Assembly: GCA_013400975.1 (NCBI GenBank)
Contig: WBMZ01005367.1
Coordinates: forward strand, 62,001-126,000
From: Atrichornis clamosus
Lineage: Eukaryota > Chordata > Aves > Passeriformes > Menuridae
Direction: 5' to 3'
DNA: 64,000 nucleotides
Shown here: positions 1 to 13,000 of the stretch, piece by piece
Position numbering within the stretch: the stretch's first letter is position 1
Layout: every line of letters starts with the position of its first letter
Position numbers and translations under genes: made by a program
The notes under the pieces: generated by a model
The model's database searches: none
What the model saw: only the letters and a program-made list of their open reading frames with translations
What the model was told of the DNA's origin: nothing

Positions 1-3000
1 TCTCCCCCCTAATCACATTAACCAAAACCAGGAACATGAAACAGAAAACACCAAGGTGCCCATTAATTCCCTAAAAATCTGACTTACCAACTTCCATATT
101 GTAAACATCACAAAGTCAAATAAACCCCAAAAGCTAGACTCAACTAAGTAAGATAATCTTAACTTGTGCAAGTTGGTTTATATTCTAATCTATTCATCAA
201 AAATAAAATACTCTGACAAAGTAAAATCAAATTCATACTGTGCAGAGTGGGCTGGGAGCAGGATGGTGTTTTGGGGTTTCCAGAGGGCCACAAAAGTGTA
301 GGGGGTTTTGGTAGGTAGCAGTTGTTATTATTTATATTGAAAGAACTTCCACAAACACAAGAGTCCTTTTAATTGAGCATGGCCAATAAATACGATTTTG
401 CCTTCCTTTCCCTCTAAATTGTGACCAGGTGTCTCTCCAACTTTGCTGTCTGGGTTAGACTCTTACCTCGTTTTCAGAGCTCAACAAGCCCCATCCTGCC
501 AAGGCAAACACCTGAGGCTTTTCTTACTCTTTTTTGTTCAGTTCCAGTGCAGTCCCCCAGAAGAAGTTGCAGGATTTGGAACCCCCCCCCCAATATTCCT
601 CCCTTTGCTTTCCTCCCATGAAACAGCTGAAAAGGGGAGTTGGAATTTCTCAGCTGTGTTTGAAAGGCTCATATCACTAAAAAGTGAATTCAAAGGTTCA
701 AAACTCAGCATTGTCACTGCATCAACTACATGACAGGTGATGTATGACTTGTGTTAGTTCAGCAGCTGAAACAGGAAATCATGTTAAATTCATATTTTTC
801 CTTATTCTCTGTCCTCTGATTTTTCAACATTAATGCAATACTCTTTATGATGAGAATATTTAGCTAATAAAATCCCAGCATCCTGTTATTACCGCTATGC
901 TTCCTTTTTCTTTATTAAATGAGTTAAAGAGAAATAAGAGTCAGATGCAGACAGGAGACCTAAAATCATCACTTAACTTGAATTTGATTTAGTTTGCCAG
1001 CTTATGCCTGCATCCCCAGGGGGACTTTGGACACAGGCAGGCCCATCTTTACTACACTTCCAAAACAGCAGCAAGTTTTGAGCTTTTTGCTTTTAATACT
1101 GAGAGGTTTAAGATAAAATCCTTGGTAAGGCCCTACTTATCATTAGCCAAATTTCTCCCTGCAATTATTTCTTCTTTCTCGGTAATTAATATTTTAAAAT
1201 AGATTTTATATAATGTGGTTATTTTCATTTAACTATAAAACCAAGCCACTTACTGTATCTCAATCCTCTTTAAACAAAGGAAAACCACTTCATTTTTTAA
1301 GAGTCTGTTCATAACTGTGAAAGTCTATTTTTATGATAATCCCATCACCAAAAAAATTACTTTAGTAAGTTTTGTGTTTCCTGAAGGTACCAGTTTAACA
1401 GCCTGAAAGGCAAAGTCCTCTCTTAACACACAAATGCTACAGAACTGGAGGCATGAGAGAAAATTGTTGCCTTCCCAGTTCTGCTGAAGCAAATCAAGGA
1501 ACTCTACTTTTAATGGAGTCATGGTAAATTATCTTTAAGGCCAGTCAGCCGTAAATGTACGAGTCCCAGAAAGAATCTGCTCCTTACAGGATTAGCAGGT
1601 CTCAAAACCTGAGGCAATACAAGCAGGCAATTCCAAACAAACAGGAATAAACTCCAATTTTTGATCCAGCCTTTGCACATACTAAGGAATAAGAAATCTG
1701 ACAAAGCCTGTAAATCTCACTGCATTTAATTCAATACAGAACAAGGACATTAAGAGATGAGAAAGAAAGTAAACACTGCAAAAGATTTCTCTCTTTTTAA
1801 AAATACATAAACAGGGCTAATTGCTTAGTGAGATTGAGTTGTTCAAGACCAAAAAAATACGTGAGAACTCAACGCTGCCTTCACTAACTTCTGAAATGAG
1901 CTGTTACAATAGGTAAATTTGGATTTAACTTTCTAAAAGTTGTTTGAAACACAGTGCTTAGGACATGTTTAGCAACACAAAAGCAAAGGTAAAAACAACA
2001 AATCAATTTCTCTGGTCTTAACACTACCTGAAATGCAAGACAGGCCTCATCCCTACCTTGGCTATCAGAACCTGTCACATTGTACATTACTGTGGAATCA
2101 ACCAGGAGATTTACTTGCTCAGATTATCCCTAGCCTCAGGAAATTTAAAATAAAAAGTTGCACACCTTAAAGGAAGTGACAAATTATCATTTCCAGTAAG
2201 TTTTGAGTTATTTTGCAAACTAACGCATCAGTTGTGTTCACGTACAAGGAAGAAGCAACACAACACAGCACAGTTATGTAAGTGATAACATCTGTGTTAC
2301 ACACGTTGGTTCTACCATGGAGGAATGTGAAAGCTTCTCCAAACAGATATTAAAATCAACAGCTCAGTTCCTATTTGCCCTCAGCAAGATACTCCAGTGT
2401 CCTCAGAATCTTAACAAAGCATGAGGGTACTCTAGGCAGAGACTGCAGTGCACCCTTCAAAGTCAGAGGACAGTTTTCAATATATCCTATAAATCAGAGG
2501 CTCTAAAAATAGGGGACAGACAATCTGGGCCAGTGGAAAGCCTTTGCTGGGCCCACAGTCCCCAATAAATAAATCTCTGCTTAAATATCTTTCAGTCGGA
2601 ATTAAGAAAAGCAACATTCCCTTACTGCAGACTGAGATGGCTCAACCGACGCGTGACTGCCAGGCAGAGCATTGCAGTACACAACAAATAAATATACCTG
2701 CTGAAACCAACTTCCTGGCCTCAGTTCTGAGGAGTTTATGGATTAAACAGAACAAAGAGTAAATTACATAATACAAAACTACATCAGAATTGCAAGTATA
2801 TGACACAGCTATTTGCACAACCAAACACCACTCAAACTGTTTGCTGGACAACGTCTGACCTACTTCACAGTGAGGTCTAAAAATATATTTTCCCTAAAAT
2901 ATCTGAATATAAAAGGTTTTCTAAAGAAATGTATTTAAAAGAATCTAGAGATATCACATCTACTGGTCTGGCTCCTGTTTTTAAAGAGCAACTCCTTGGG

Positions 3001-4043
3001 CCTGAAAGAACAGAAGACTGCAGCTATTTCTGAAACACTTGCAAGTATTGTGGCAATTCAGTTTGTATTTCTAAGACAGCATTAGGCCACAATGATATGA
3101 AAAAGCTAAATGGAAAACACTGCTCATTCTATTAAATTACATCTGGTTCATTTTTAAAAAACATTTATTTTAAACTGCATCTCTTTTAAAGAAATTTTTC
3201 TTTTGCACAACCAGTATGTGGAGTCTCAGTGGAGTGATCATCAGGATGTTATAAAATGACCATAAATATGTACCATGCAGAAGTTGCAGTGCTACTGGAA
3301 CACAGGAATAGTGCATTCCATTAACTTGTTTGCAGTTTACAAAGACAGACCCATTAGCAGGCAAACTGTCCCTTCCCAGTTGCTGCTCCTATCAATCCAC
3401 CTTCAAAATGAACTTGCAAAGAAAAGAGGAACATGAAAGCAAGTCTGCATTTCATCTGAGACTGTCTATTCAAATTTGTGCTGCAGGACTAATTTAATGA
3501 TGTATTTTCCAGCTTACTCTGAGTGAGAAAAGACACATACTAAAGCCTCAGAACAACTATTAAGCAATCTGGAATGACTCTTTTCATGTTAATGCTGGTT
3601 TTGGTATGCTTTTGCACACCATAAACTGATAGTTCTCATCCCCCTTCCCCACCTTTACTGTATTTATTTTCCATTTCCAAATACAGAAGAATAGTTGTCA
3701 AATTCACTGCACAGAAAGAGCATAATGGGAATTTCTGTAGGTACGAAAAATAAATCCTCTCCCCTTCTCATAGAGAAAGCAGATTTGCATCTTTTATCCT
3801 ACAAAAAGAGGCTCGGATTCTACCAGCCATTTCACAAACGAAAAATTATCCTTTGACTTCCAAACTGTCAAGGAGTTACAGACACTGTGTTAGAAGCACA
3901 AAACACTGCCTGGCATTCTAAGAGAATGCTTTAGAATGGAAAGGACTACCCAACACACTCACTACCCAGATCATTATCTGTTTCAATTATGAAGGTAATT
4001 ACTTGCCTAGAACCAGAATTACCACATTTAAAGGAAGATTGTC
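1..4043 (-). other. UPF2 3' region / probable 3' UTR and terminal exon
   Basis: AT-rich sequence downstream of UPF2 exon 21, without a protein gene. A good minus-strand acceptor (CTCTTTTTGTAG followed by GATAAAAG) ends at about 3801, and an AATAAA poly(A) hexamer on the minus strand lies near 3172, so a 3' UTR exon of about 630 nt between them is possible. This is inference: I could not confirm the terminal exon. Other AATAAA hexamers occur (for example near 914). The short open frames here look like chance. Confidence 0.35.
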
Positions 4044-7000
4044 CTACCTCCCACCGGTTTTAAAGATTAGATCTGCATTAGGTGCTCCCTTGGGATGCTG
4101 GTAACGAGGCCGACGCTCACGATTGGTATTTGCTGGAGCCGGACGCTGTGCCAGAGACTGCAACATTTCTGGAATTTCAGGCAGAAGAAAATTAAATACA
4201 TTTTCTATGCATCATTTTACAGAGGAATTTACACAAGCACATTTCACTGCCATTTAGTACTTACACTTTGCTATAGAGTTAACACTCCTCAAGTTATTCC
4301 ACAAAAGATAATTACAAAAAGTTACTAAATTGCATAGACAGCTTTGATAAACCCAAGCCACCCCGCAATATGAACTTGCATTTCCAGATGTTCCTACAGA
4401 AGGAACTGCCAGCAATTATTTTCATCACAGGTGCTTAAGAAAGAGCCTGTGACCTTTTCTTTCTAAACACATCAGCCACCACTTTCTTCATCAATGATCA
4501 GGAACAAAGACTCACAGCAGTATGAGGGCCCTCAATATTAAACCACCCTGGAATAGTAACAACTGGACAACAGTGCTGCCAATTAAATACTCAGCAAGAA
4601 ACCTGTCCTAAAAATAGGCATTGCCAGTCAGGTATTTAAGTCTAAGCTTGGCATAATTGGATCCTTTTCCAGGGAAGACAGGCACCTGAAGAAGGTGACT
4701 CAGCTGACCTACATTGCACCAGCTGTCCCATGGATGGAGTTTTTCACTTTATCATCAGTAGGAAGAATTTGGTAGATTCACAAAGCAGCCCACAGCACCC
4801 AGCGCAGCCATGGACCACAACTTTTGGGCAGTTTAAGCCAGGGGAGTATTGTATTTTGACATTTGGTAAAACTTAATTTCTACCATTTCATTTCATTTCA
4901 TTTTTTTAATGATAAAAAATGTCTCTTTACCAGGCAAAGTTAATGGTTATTAAGTAGCCAATATAATTACAGATACATCACAGGAGCTGCCAGGTAACCT
5001 CTGCCCATGTTAGTGCATCTAATGGAAAGTATTCCTGACAGTCCACCTGTGCAAGGATCTACCTTACTCAGCAAACAGACAGATGGGATAAATGAAGGGG
5101 AAAAGTGGACTAAGCTGTTAAACAGATTATGTTTGAAAGTCTGCTCTGTCTGGTTCTCTAACCTCTGGTAATCTCATTGGAGACACACACCCATCATCTG
5201 CTACACACACTTCCACTGCTCTCACAATGACTTGCACAGGGCAAAACTTGAGACTCTGAGGAGGTTCCCTCACCATTTACAAAATGCAGGTGAAGCTTTC
5301 AGCAAGTTATCCACCCAGTTGAGAAACTGGGAATCTGTGACTGAATTAATAAACAATATTGGTGTCAACAGTCCATAACCCCTGTATTCATGTGGTGTAC
5401 ACTCCCCTTGCAGCACCTGGCAAAGCACGCTCCTGAACACACTGACAGTCCACGTTTGTAAACATCATGAAACATCATCCTTAGAAACAATCTCGTGTGC
5501 CAGGAGAGATCTCTGGGGGCAATGAGGAGACTCAGGAGGAAAACCGGAGATTAAGGCACACTGCCTGCCAGGTGTGAGCAGCAAGCAGTGAATGAGCAAG
5601 CATGTGCACATCTGTCTATTCTGTTTTCCACACAGCAGGTGAAAGGAACTCCCTAACTGGGAGTTCAGTACTGGAGAAGGCAAGAGAAGGCAGAAATGGC
5701 AGGGGAGCACAATGTGTTTTCTAGGCTGAAGGCACATCAGCAAACTTCTTTGATTTTAGTGAAGAAAAAAAAATAATCTAAACAAAAAAGTACCAGTTGA
5801 AACTAGAGAGTCACCCAAGTTCCTAATAATTCTTTAAATTAAAAAATGTTCGTAATATAATAAACTTTGCTGAAGCATTAAATCATTATCTGATACTACT
5901 TTGAAGTACATTGATGAATTTCCACCTATTAGCTACCCTGTGCAGATGAAAAAAGCAACAAGTACATGTGCAAACATGGGGACAACCCCGAGGCATTCTT
6001 CCAGAAACTGAGAATTCTTCCTCCCTTGGTAACTTCAAAGCTTGAAACAAAAATTTAAACCCAACACTTTCCTTCAATGGGTATGTACCAACTTGTTACA
6101 GACAAGCTGACTCTTCAAAAGTAACAATCAACTGCACAAAATCTAAATAACAAATAGTTACAAAGGCAAATGTAATTTGGCCTGTTTAATTTAACCTGAT
6201 TAAAAGGTCCTTTTTAGTTTGGTTTTGTCTGTATATTACGCGGTTAATAAAATGAATCAACAGCTGTTTTAAAAAAGGATGTAAACTATGGAAAAACCTT
6301 TTTCTTTTGTGTTGATTTCCCTCCTGTATTAATGTTTTATACACAGCACCTAAATAAAAGTCCATGAGAAAATAATTTTTTAAATTGCCTATTACCTATT
6401 ATCAACTGGTATCAGTTGTCTGGTTTTGTCCAAGAGAAATTAATCAATGTGATCCATTTTTGGATAAGAAGCACAACTGCTCATAATAAAATCCTACATT
6501 AGATAGGTTGATTTTAAAGATATGAATGAAGTCATACAACAGGACATAAAACCCAAATGCCTTGACCAGTATGAGTATCAGAAGTATCTGATGAGGAAAA
6601 ACTCACAAAAAATCTGAGGAAAGTACTTAATTGTCTAATTCTGGAGTCTACTCTTTCTGTTCCTTTTTCACAAGTGGGCTCTGTAAGAGCAGAGTGTCTC
6701 AGAAGTTTTAAAGCTAATTACCAAGTTTAACACTAAGAATGTATTATGTTACCATTTCAGAACTCTGAAGACACTCACTTTAGAATATACTCCTTTTTAC
6801 AACTACAAGTTTAGTTCTGGCACTATCAAAGTTCTGTAAGGAGTGCTGGATTCCATGTTTTTAAAATTAGAGCTGTTTTAATTTAATTATTTCCACTTCT
6901 TGATGAACAATGACCTTTCACTACATACCTTAAATGAGATTTCCTGCTAATTAACTACTTACACTGTGATTACCACCAAACCACATCATCTTTACCAAAA

Positions 7001-10000
7001 AAAAAAAAAAACAAAAACCAGAGCAAGAACTTTGGAGATGTTACATGGAAACAGTAACATAACACATCACTTTTACTGGTCTTGCTTTGTTTACTATTTG
7101 ACTAAGCCAAAAGAAGTCGAATCTGAAAAAAACACAACCCAAAACAAACCACCCAACAACTAAACAGAGCAAGTGCACCAGTTTAGGGACTGTATGATCT
7201 GCTCTATTAACTGTTTGCTTCAACCTGTCCAGGTTCCAAAATGCCTGACTTGCCTATCATCAAAAAAAATGAATCATGTGATTTGTATGAGACCTTCATT
7301 TTGTTAATATATGCTCCAGATTTGAGGACTCCTAGAACCTTTACAATACGAAGCTGAGGCGGCAGTTTGTGTTTCTCTGGTGAGCATAACCTCAGTATTT
7401 GCAAGTCTCAGCAAGACTAATGAAGAGTCTACACACTCTTAGTATCTAAAATATCTATTAGTAGCTTAAAAACAGAGTTTAAGTTGCACAGAATTAATTC
7501 ATCCAACTCAACCGTCTTGCAGTAAACATCAGATTAATTTTGTATTACCTTATTTTTAAAGAAACAATCTCAGTTCTTCCCCTTTTCCAAAACAAACGGA
7601 AATGCTGGAATTTGAGACTCACTTGAACACTCTTTCACAGAAGAGCTACAAAAACTATAAGTACAAAGACCAGGGGGTAAACAATGAATTACTGAAACCA
7701 CAACACAGGCTTTCCCCAGGTATTGCAAATCAGTATTTAGAACTTCAGCTGCTCATCATCACAAATAATATTTTCTGCAGATCCATGAAAAGTTCCCTTG
7801 AAAATAAAAATTAAATACTGGTGATTTTCTTACCCTGGTAGTCCTCTTGTTCTTGCCGTTCATTGATATCCAAAGTGAGCTTTTTCATCCTCATTCTCTC
7901 CTCCTGTTCTGCTTGCTGTTGGTTCCAATGGTTTGCAGCAAGTTGGGAAGACATCGGTACATTTAGGATCTTAAACTGCAAATTAAAGTAAGTTTTTGAG
8001 TGCCCATCAGAGAAAAAGCCCAACCAATACAAGACAATCCAAAATACAGAAATGCTATGGTTATTCCAGGTTATTGCAATGAGATACTTTCTACAGAGGA
8101 TTTTACTGCCAAGGGTGTTGTTTGCTGGTTTGGTTTAAAGCTCTATTTCACATAAAGCAGCATGAGGGAATGCAAGACCTCCTAAAGAGACAGAGAACAC
8201 ATAACAAAGGCTGTGGCCAAAAGCTATTACACACAGTATTCCTGGGAACAAAACTGACTGACTTTCCCTAGGAAGGCAGAGCCATAATGCTTTATTTCTT
8301 ATTTTCGTACCAGCTGATACACCCCCAGAGAACTGCACTGGTCCTGAGATAAAAGCACCACAGCTGGCTCAGAAAGCTGCATCTCCCTCTCCAGGTCTTT
8401 TCCTTCCAGAGATAAAGAGCCCCCCCGAGCAGAATTTCTACTATTATCCCTTGTGATAACCGAGGAGAAACATTCCAAGCATTTCAGGTATTCCCTGGCA
8501 TTCCTTGGCCAGACTTTTCCTTTTAAGAATAATTCTGTCTTCCCAGTGCTTCTTTCTAATCTGGAGAAAACCATGGCATCTCAAATTGATCTTTTCCTCC
8601 CCCCCCACACCCAAACGGCCACCACACACCGAACACATCATCTGATTTGCCGTAAGGTACACAGGTAAGCCTGGCACTCCTACAGAAGTACCCTCTCTCT
8701 GGAAATCCAGCTGAGATTTTCAGGGAGATGTAGGGAAGGTGATTTCTTTTTCCCCAGACTCAGAAAATCCAACTTGCCATTTCCATAGGTTTATTTTTTT
8801 TTACAGTTGTTCCAAAACAGAGAAGTAATTCTTAATCTTATCTGCAACTGAAACAATAATTCTGAAAAAACCCTTAATGCTAGAGTTTGCAAACATATTT
8901 AGAAAAAATGCATTTCTTCCTTCAACTCCACGTCCATTAGAAATAAGTATTTCTGTGCCATAAGAAGGGTAATGCATTTAAGGATAATCAGTCTCAATAT
9001 TCTATGAACTACTCTGAATCCTGCTGCTTGTTCTTGTCATGGGAGATCTATTTCCACAGAAACAGAAGTAAATTTCTAAGTGTTCTTTTCTGTTACACTG
9101 TTAAAAGTTGCAGAGAGAGAGAGAAATTATCAAAACCTCTGTTGAGAAGGTTTAGAGTAAAAGCAAAATCCTCTCTGCCTGTGGTTATTATTTAATGTAA
9201 TAATTACTAAGCAATCTAAAGGTATCTCAGACAGTAGTGGCCCAGTAGCAGCAGTGATGAGTGTGAGAAGACCCCAAGTAATCAGATGTAGTATTTGAAA
9301 AGAAATTGTGTTTCAAACAGTTAAGACAGATTCTTGCAAAGACCTGAGAAAAACCTGGTCACAAAAAAATCCCTAAACCCTATGAACTAAAAGATGTATT
9401 TGGATGAGATTTTTTTGGGGGGTGGGAGGGAGTGTAATAGCATATTATATTGAATATAAATATGAGCTTGTTATTGAGGTGTGCAGGGAAGAATAAAAAT
9501 TAAAGTTGAAATTCAAGAGCAAAGTAAACTCAAATTACTTCTTGCTGAGCAGAGTGGTGTTCCAGACACCATCATATGAACTTTACATAAACTACACAAA
9601 TAACTAATCCATTAGCAGCATTTCATGATAAAAATAATTCCCTAGCTTCACCATTAAGCTCCTCATCCATTTTAATATGTCCTTTGTATTTTCTCTGTTC
9701 TATGGATTTATCAGCTTAATGGGATCGGTGTTTTCAGACAGAATGCTTGAAGTAGAGAAACAAAACAGAACTATAGAAGGGTATAAATGAGAGAAACACA
9801 TACATAAAAACAGCCTGGTAATTAACAAAACATGACTGAGTCACTATCTCAAGGCAATCAGCTGCCACCTGAAATCAAGTCACTGATGACAATTACTACA
9901 GGATATGATGATTACTGAGCAACTGAAACGTTTCTGAGATACAAATAGTGAAGAGGTGTATCAGAAACCTCTCATAAAACCTGTGAGAAGCGGGCAGGAC

Positions 10001-13000
10001 CGAGGATTACACTTAGTAGATGGAAACTGAAGAAAGATCAAAAATGATTGTTCAGAAGACTAGATTGCAGATTTTATAAAAATGTCATGAGATAAAAAGA
10101 TACATAAACAAGATAAAGAATTTCACATCCAAGGAGAGATTTGACCATTCCATGGATATTATTCTTTTATGGAACTTTGCTAAAAACCTTTCAAAGGAAA
10201 GTTTCAAAGGAAAGGAAATCTTTTGTCTTAGTTATTAACCACATTTCTTGACACTAGGTGACTTTCTTTTTGCTGTCTGTATCTCACTTTAGTTTACACC
10301 CACCTGGTATAAAACTTCTTGGATGGTTTCAGAAACAACAAATGGTATTAGATAGAGCTCAGCTCTGATCCCTTATGATAACAACATTATTTCTCCTTGC
10401 TCTCTCATGGCTTCTGCATAAAGTACAATGTCATCATCTAATTTCAAATAACTGTGTTAGGTTTCACTGCTTCTAGTTTTCCATATTTTGAGGATAAAAC
10501 ATGGTGTTCTTGACACTATCAGCCTGCAATGACCTTTAGTTCAGGTATATGCAGCTGGTAAATACCAGTCAATTGCTCTTGTGTTGTTTCAAAAAAACTA
10601 GTGCTCGATGCTGCACTAAGATCTGGGTGGACGCTGACATGTGAACTGAATATTTTGGCAACTGGACCTCAACTACCAAATATTAACCTCAGGAAAGGAT
10701 CACAGCACGATCCATTTTTCACACAGATTTCTTGTTTCAGCAGCACTGCTGACAAAGAACACAGAGACTGAAACCACTGCTAACAGAACAGGCAATTAGG
10801 CTGATGTCATTTATCACTCCGGTGACTGTGCAGATGAAGTTACAGCCTCCCAGTTTGCTGAAAACTTCTTTTGACTGCTTTTAAAAGCTGAAAGTTTACA
10901 GCTACAACTTAGCACCGAAGTATGCATCCATCACTTCAAAACTCTGGGCAGATTCTGCTCACGCAGATTTAAAATAAAGCACCGTAAGAAGGAATAATTA
11001 TTTTCTTTTCAACTCCACCTCTTCTTTCCTGCTTATTTTTCTATTAAAACTGACTACTAAAACACATTTTTTTCTGAATACCGAACTATGGACAAAGAAG
11101 CCTTTCATTAACTCAAGAGCTGAAGTAGTCTATAAAGCAACTGTTTTCTACATTTCTAGAAACACTGAGAGGAGGTTTGGCAGGAAGAGCCTACTCCCAA
11201 AACCAAATACTGGGGGAGGAGCAGGGAAAACTCCTGAACAAGTTCTGCTTTCTTTTTAAGTCACGTATCAGCAATATTTTCCCCTCACATGGAATATGAA
11301 GATCCCAAAATTCTTTGTAATACAGATACTCCTAGTAAATTATCCTGAAAAAGCCATTTTTAAAAAATGGAGCTCTCTTAAACCACTTCTCAGACCCATG
11401 ACAAGTTAAAAATCTCCCACTCAAAACTCCTGTAGAACTTTGTAAAGAACATTCAAGTTCCAGGAAAACAGAGTAACCACTTCCTACATGGATTTTTGAA
11501 GGATATTTCATATGAAGGAAGAGAAAGAGCCTACTTCAGGTTTACACACCTCAAATATTACACTACTGTCACAATTCAGGTAACAAATATAAAACCCAAG
11601 TAATGACATGGATCTAAACAACTGAAAGGCCCAGATGCATGGCATGAAGCGATTCTTTATGTTTGCTTTCCATATAAACTCTAAGTCATTCATTTTCATC
11701 ATCAAATTATACAACCAAAAAGAAAAGGTTTCTTTAGAAGACCTAAACCATGACAAGAAATGCATGTGGAATATGTTAGGTACAGATTTGTGTCCCGTGC
11801 ATTTGCTGAGCTAGGAAAATTCATACATCTATTAGAGAAAAGTGCCAAGACAAACATACAGCTGCATGAAGCAAGGGGTTTGCTTGTTTTATCAACCTGA
11901 CTTCCATTTGCTTCTCCAAGACATTCACTCACTGCATTCTGGAATAATCCCCTGAAATGTCTTCAGAGATAAGGCCTTTTTTTTCATTTTGCAAGTTGTC
12001 TAAATTCAGCCAAGTTGCAGTTACTTAGGAAATGGAATTTAGCAAAGACCATATTATCTTGATTTGAAGCTGAAAGCATTTTCAGAAAAGCCTGTACGAT
12101 CTTGAAGACTCTGGAACATTCCTTTTTTTTTCTTACTCCTTTCAATGTTCAGTGGCTGTCCACCAACCACATCCCTTCATCTTCCACAATTATATTTAAA
12201 ATACATGTAAGACATACAACTGCCTTACTGGTATAATCACCAAATGTAGTTTGCAATGGTATAATCTGACTACAGAATTTTTCTACATCATTTCTATTAA
12301 CAAATAAAGAATTCTATGAAATTATATGTGGTATTTTCTATTTATCAAAATTGTGTTTTTCAGAAATGAAAGATGAAATACAAAATTCTGTGTTACTTTT
12401 TTTAAGGTGAAAGGCCTTTATTTATTTAAATAATATCCATACCTTACACAAACTCTTACCTGCTGTTTGTTGCCTTTTCGTGTTAACATGACAAATGGCA
12501 TCGTGTCTCCAGACTCTGACTCTCCTTCCCCACTTCCAAGTGGGGGGCCCTTCTTCAGCTGACTTTTGAGATGCAAAGGAATAGCAACATCCAACTGATG
12601 CACTTTAACAGATTCACCACTCCGTTGCTATTAAAAAAAAAGTAAATTCTATAAATGATCAGATGCTGACGTGGTCAGTCAGGCTGGCAACATTCAGATT
12701 TTCATGACTGAGAAAAGGTTTAACCTTCCAGGAAAATGAAGGAATATATAAATATATTTATTAGGCTTTATTACGTTTTCCTTTTGTTTTCCTTGCTTGT
12801 GAAGAAGACACTTACAGGGGTAGAAGAATTCAAATTATAAAGGAATTTTGGATAACAATCTCTTAGGCAAAGAAATCTAGAGACCTGATTAGATACACTT
12901 AAGAATGGACATTCTACAACCAAGGTTTTTTTGGTACATCTTATTAATATACTTATTATACAGGGCTTGCTAGACTCAATACTTAAGTATTTACCAGATG

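Noticed and set aside
1861..1890. Possible UPF2 terminal exon reading AGG CAG CGT TGA (RQR stop)
   Set aside because: The codons resemble the mammalian RRR ending, but the acceptor (TTAGTGAAG) lacks a pyrimidine tract; kept only as a weak alternative.
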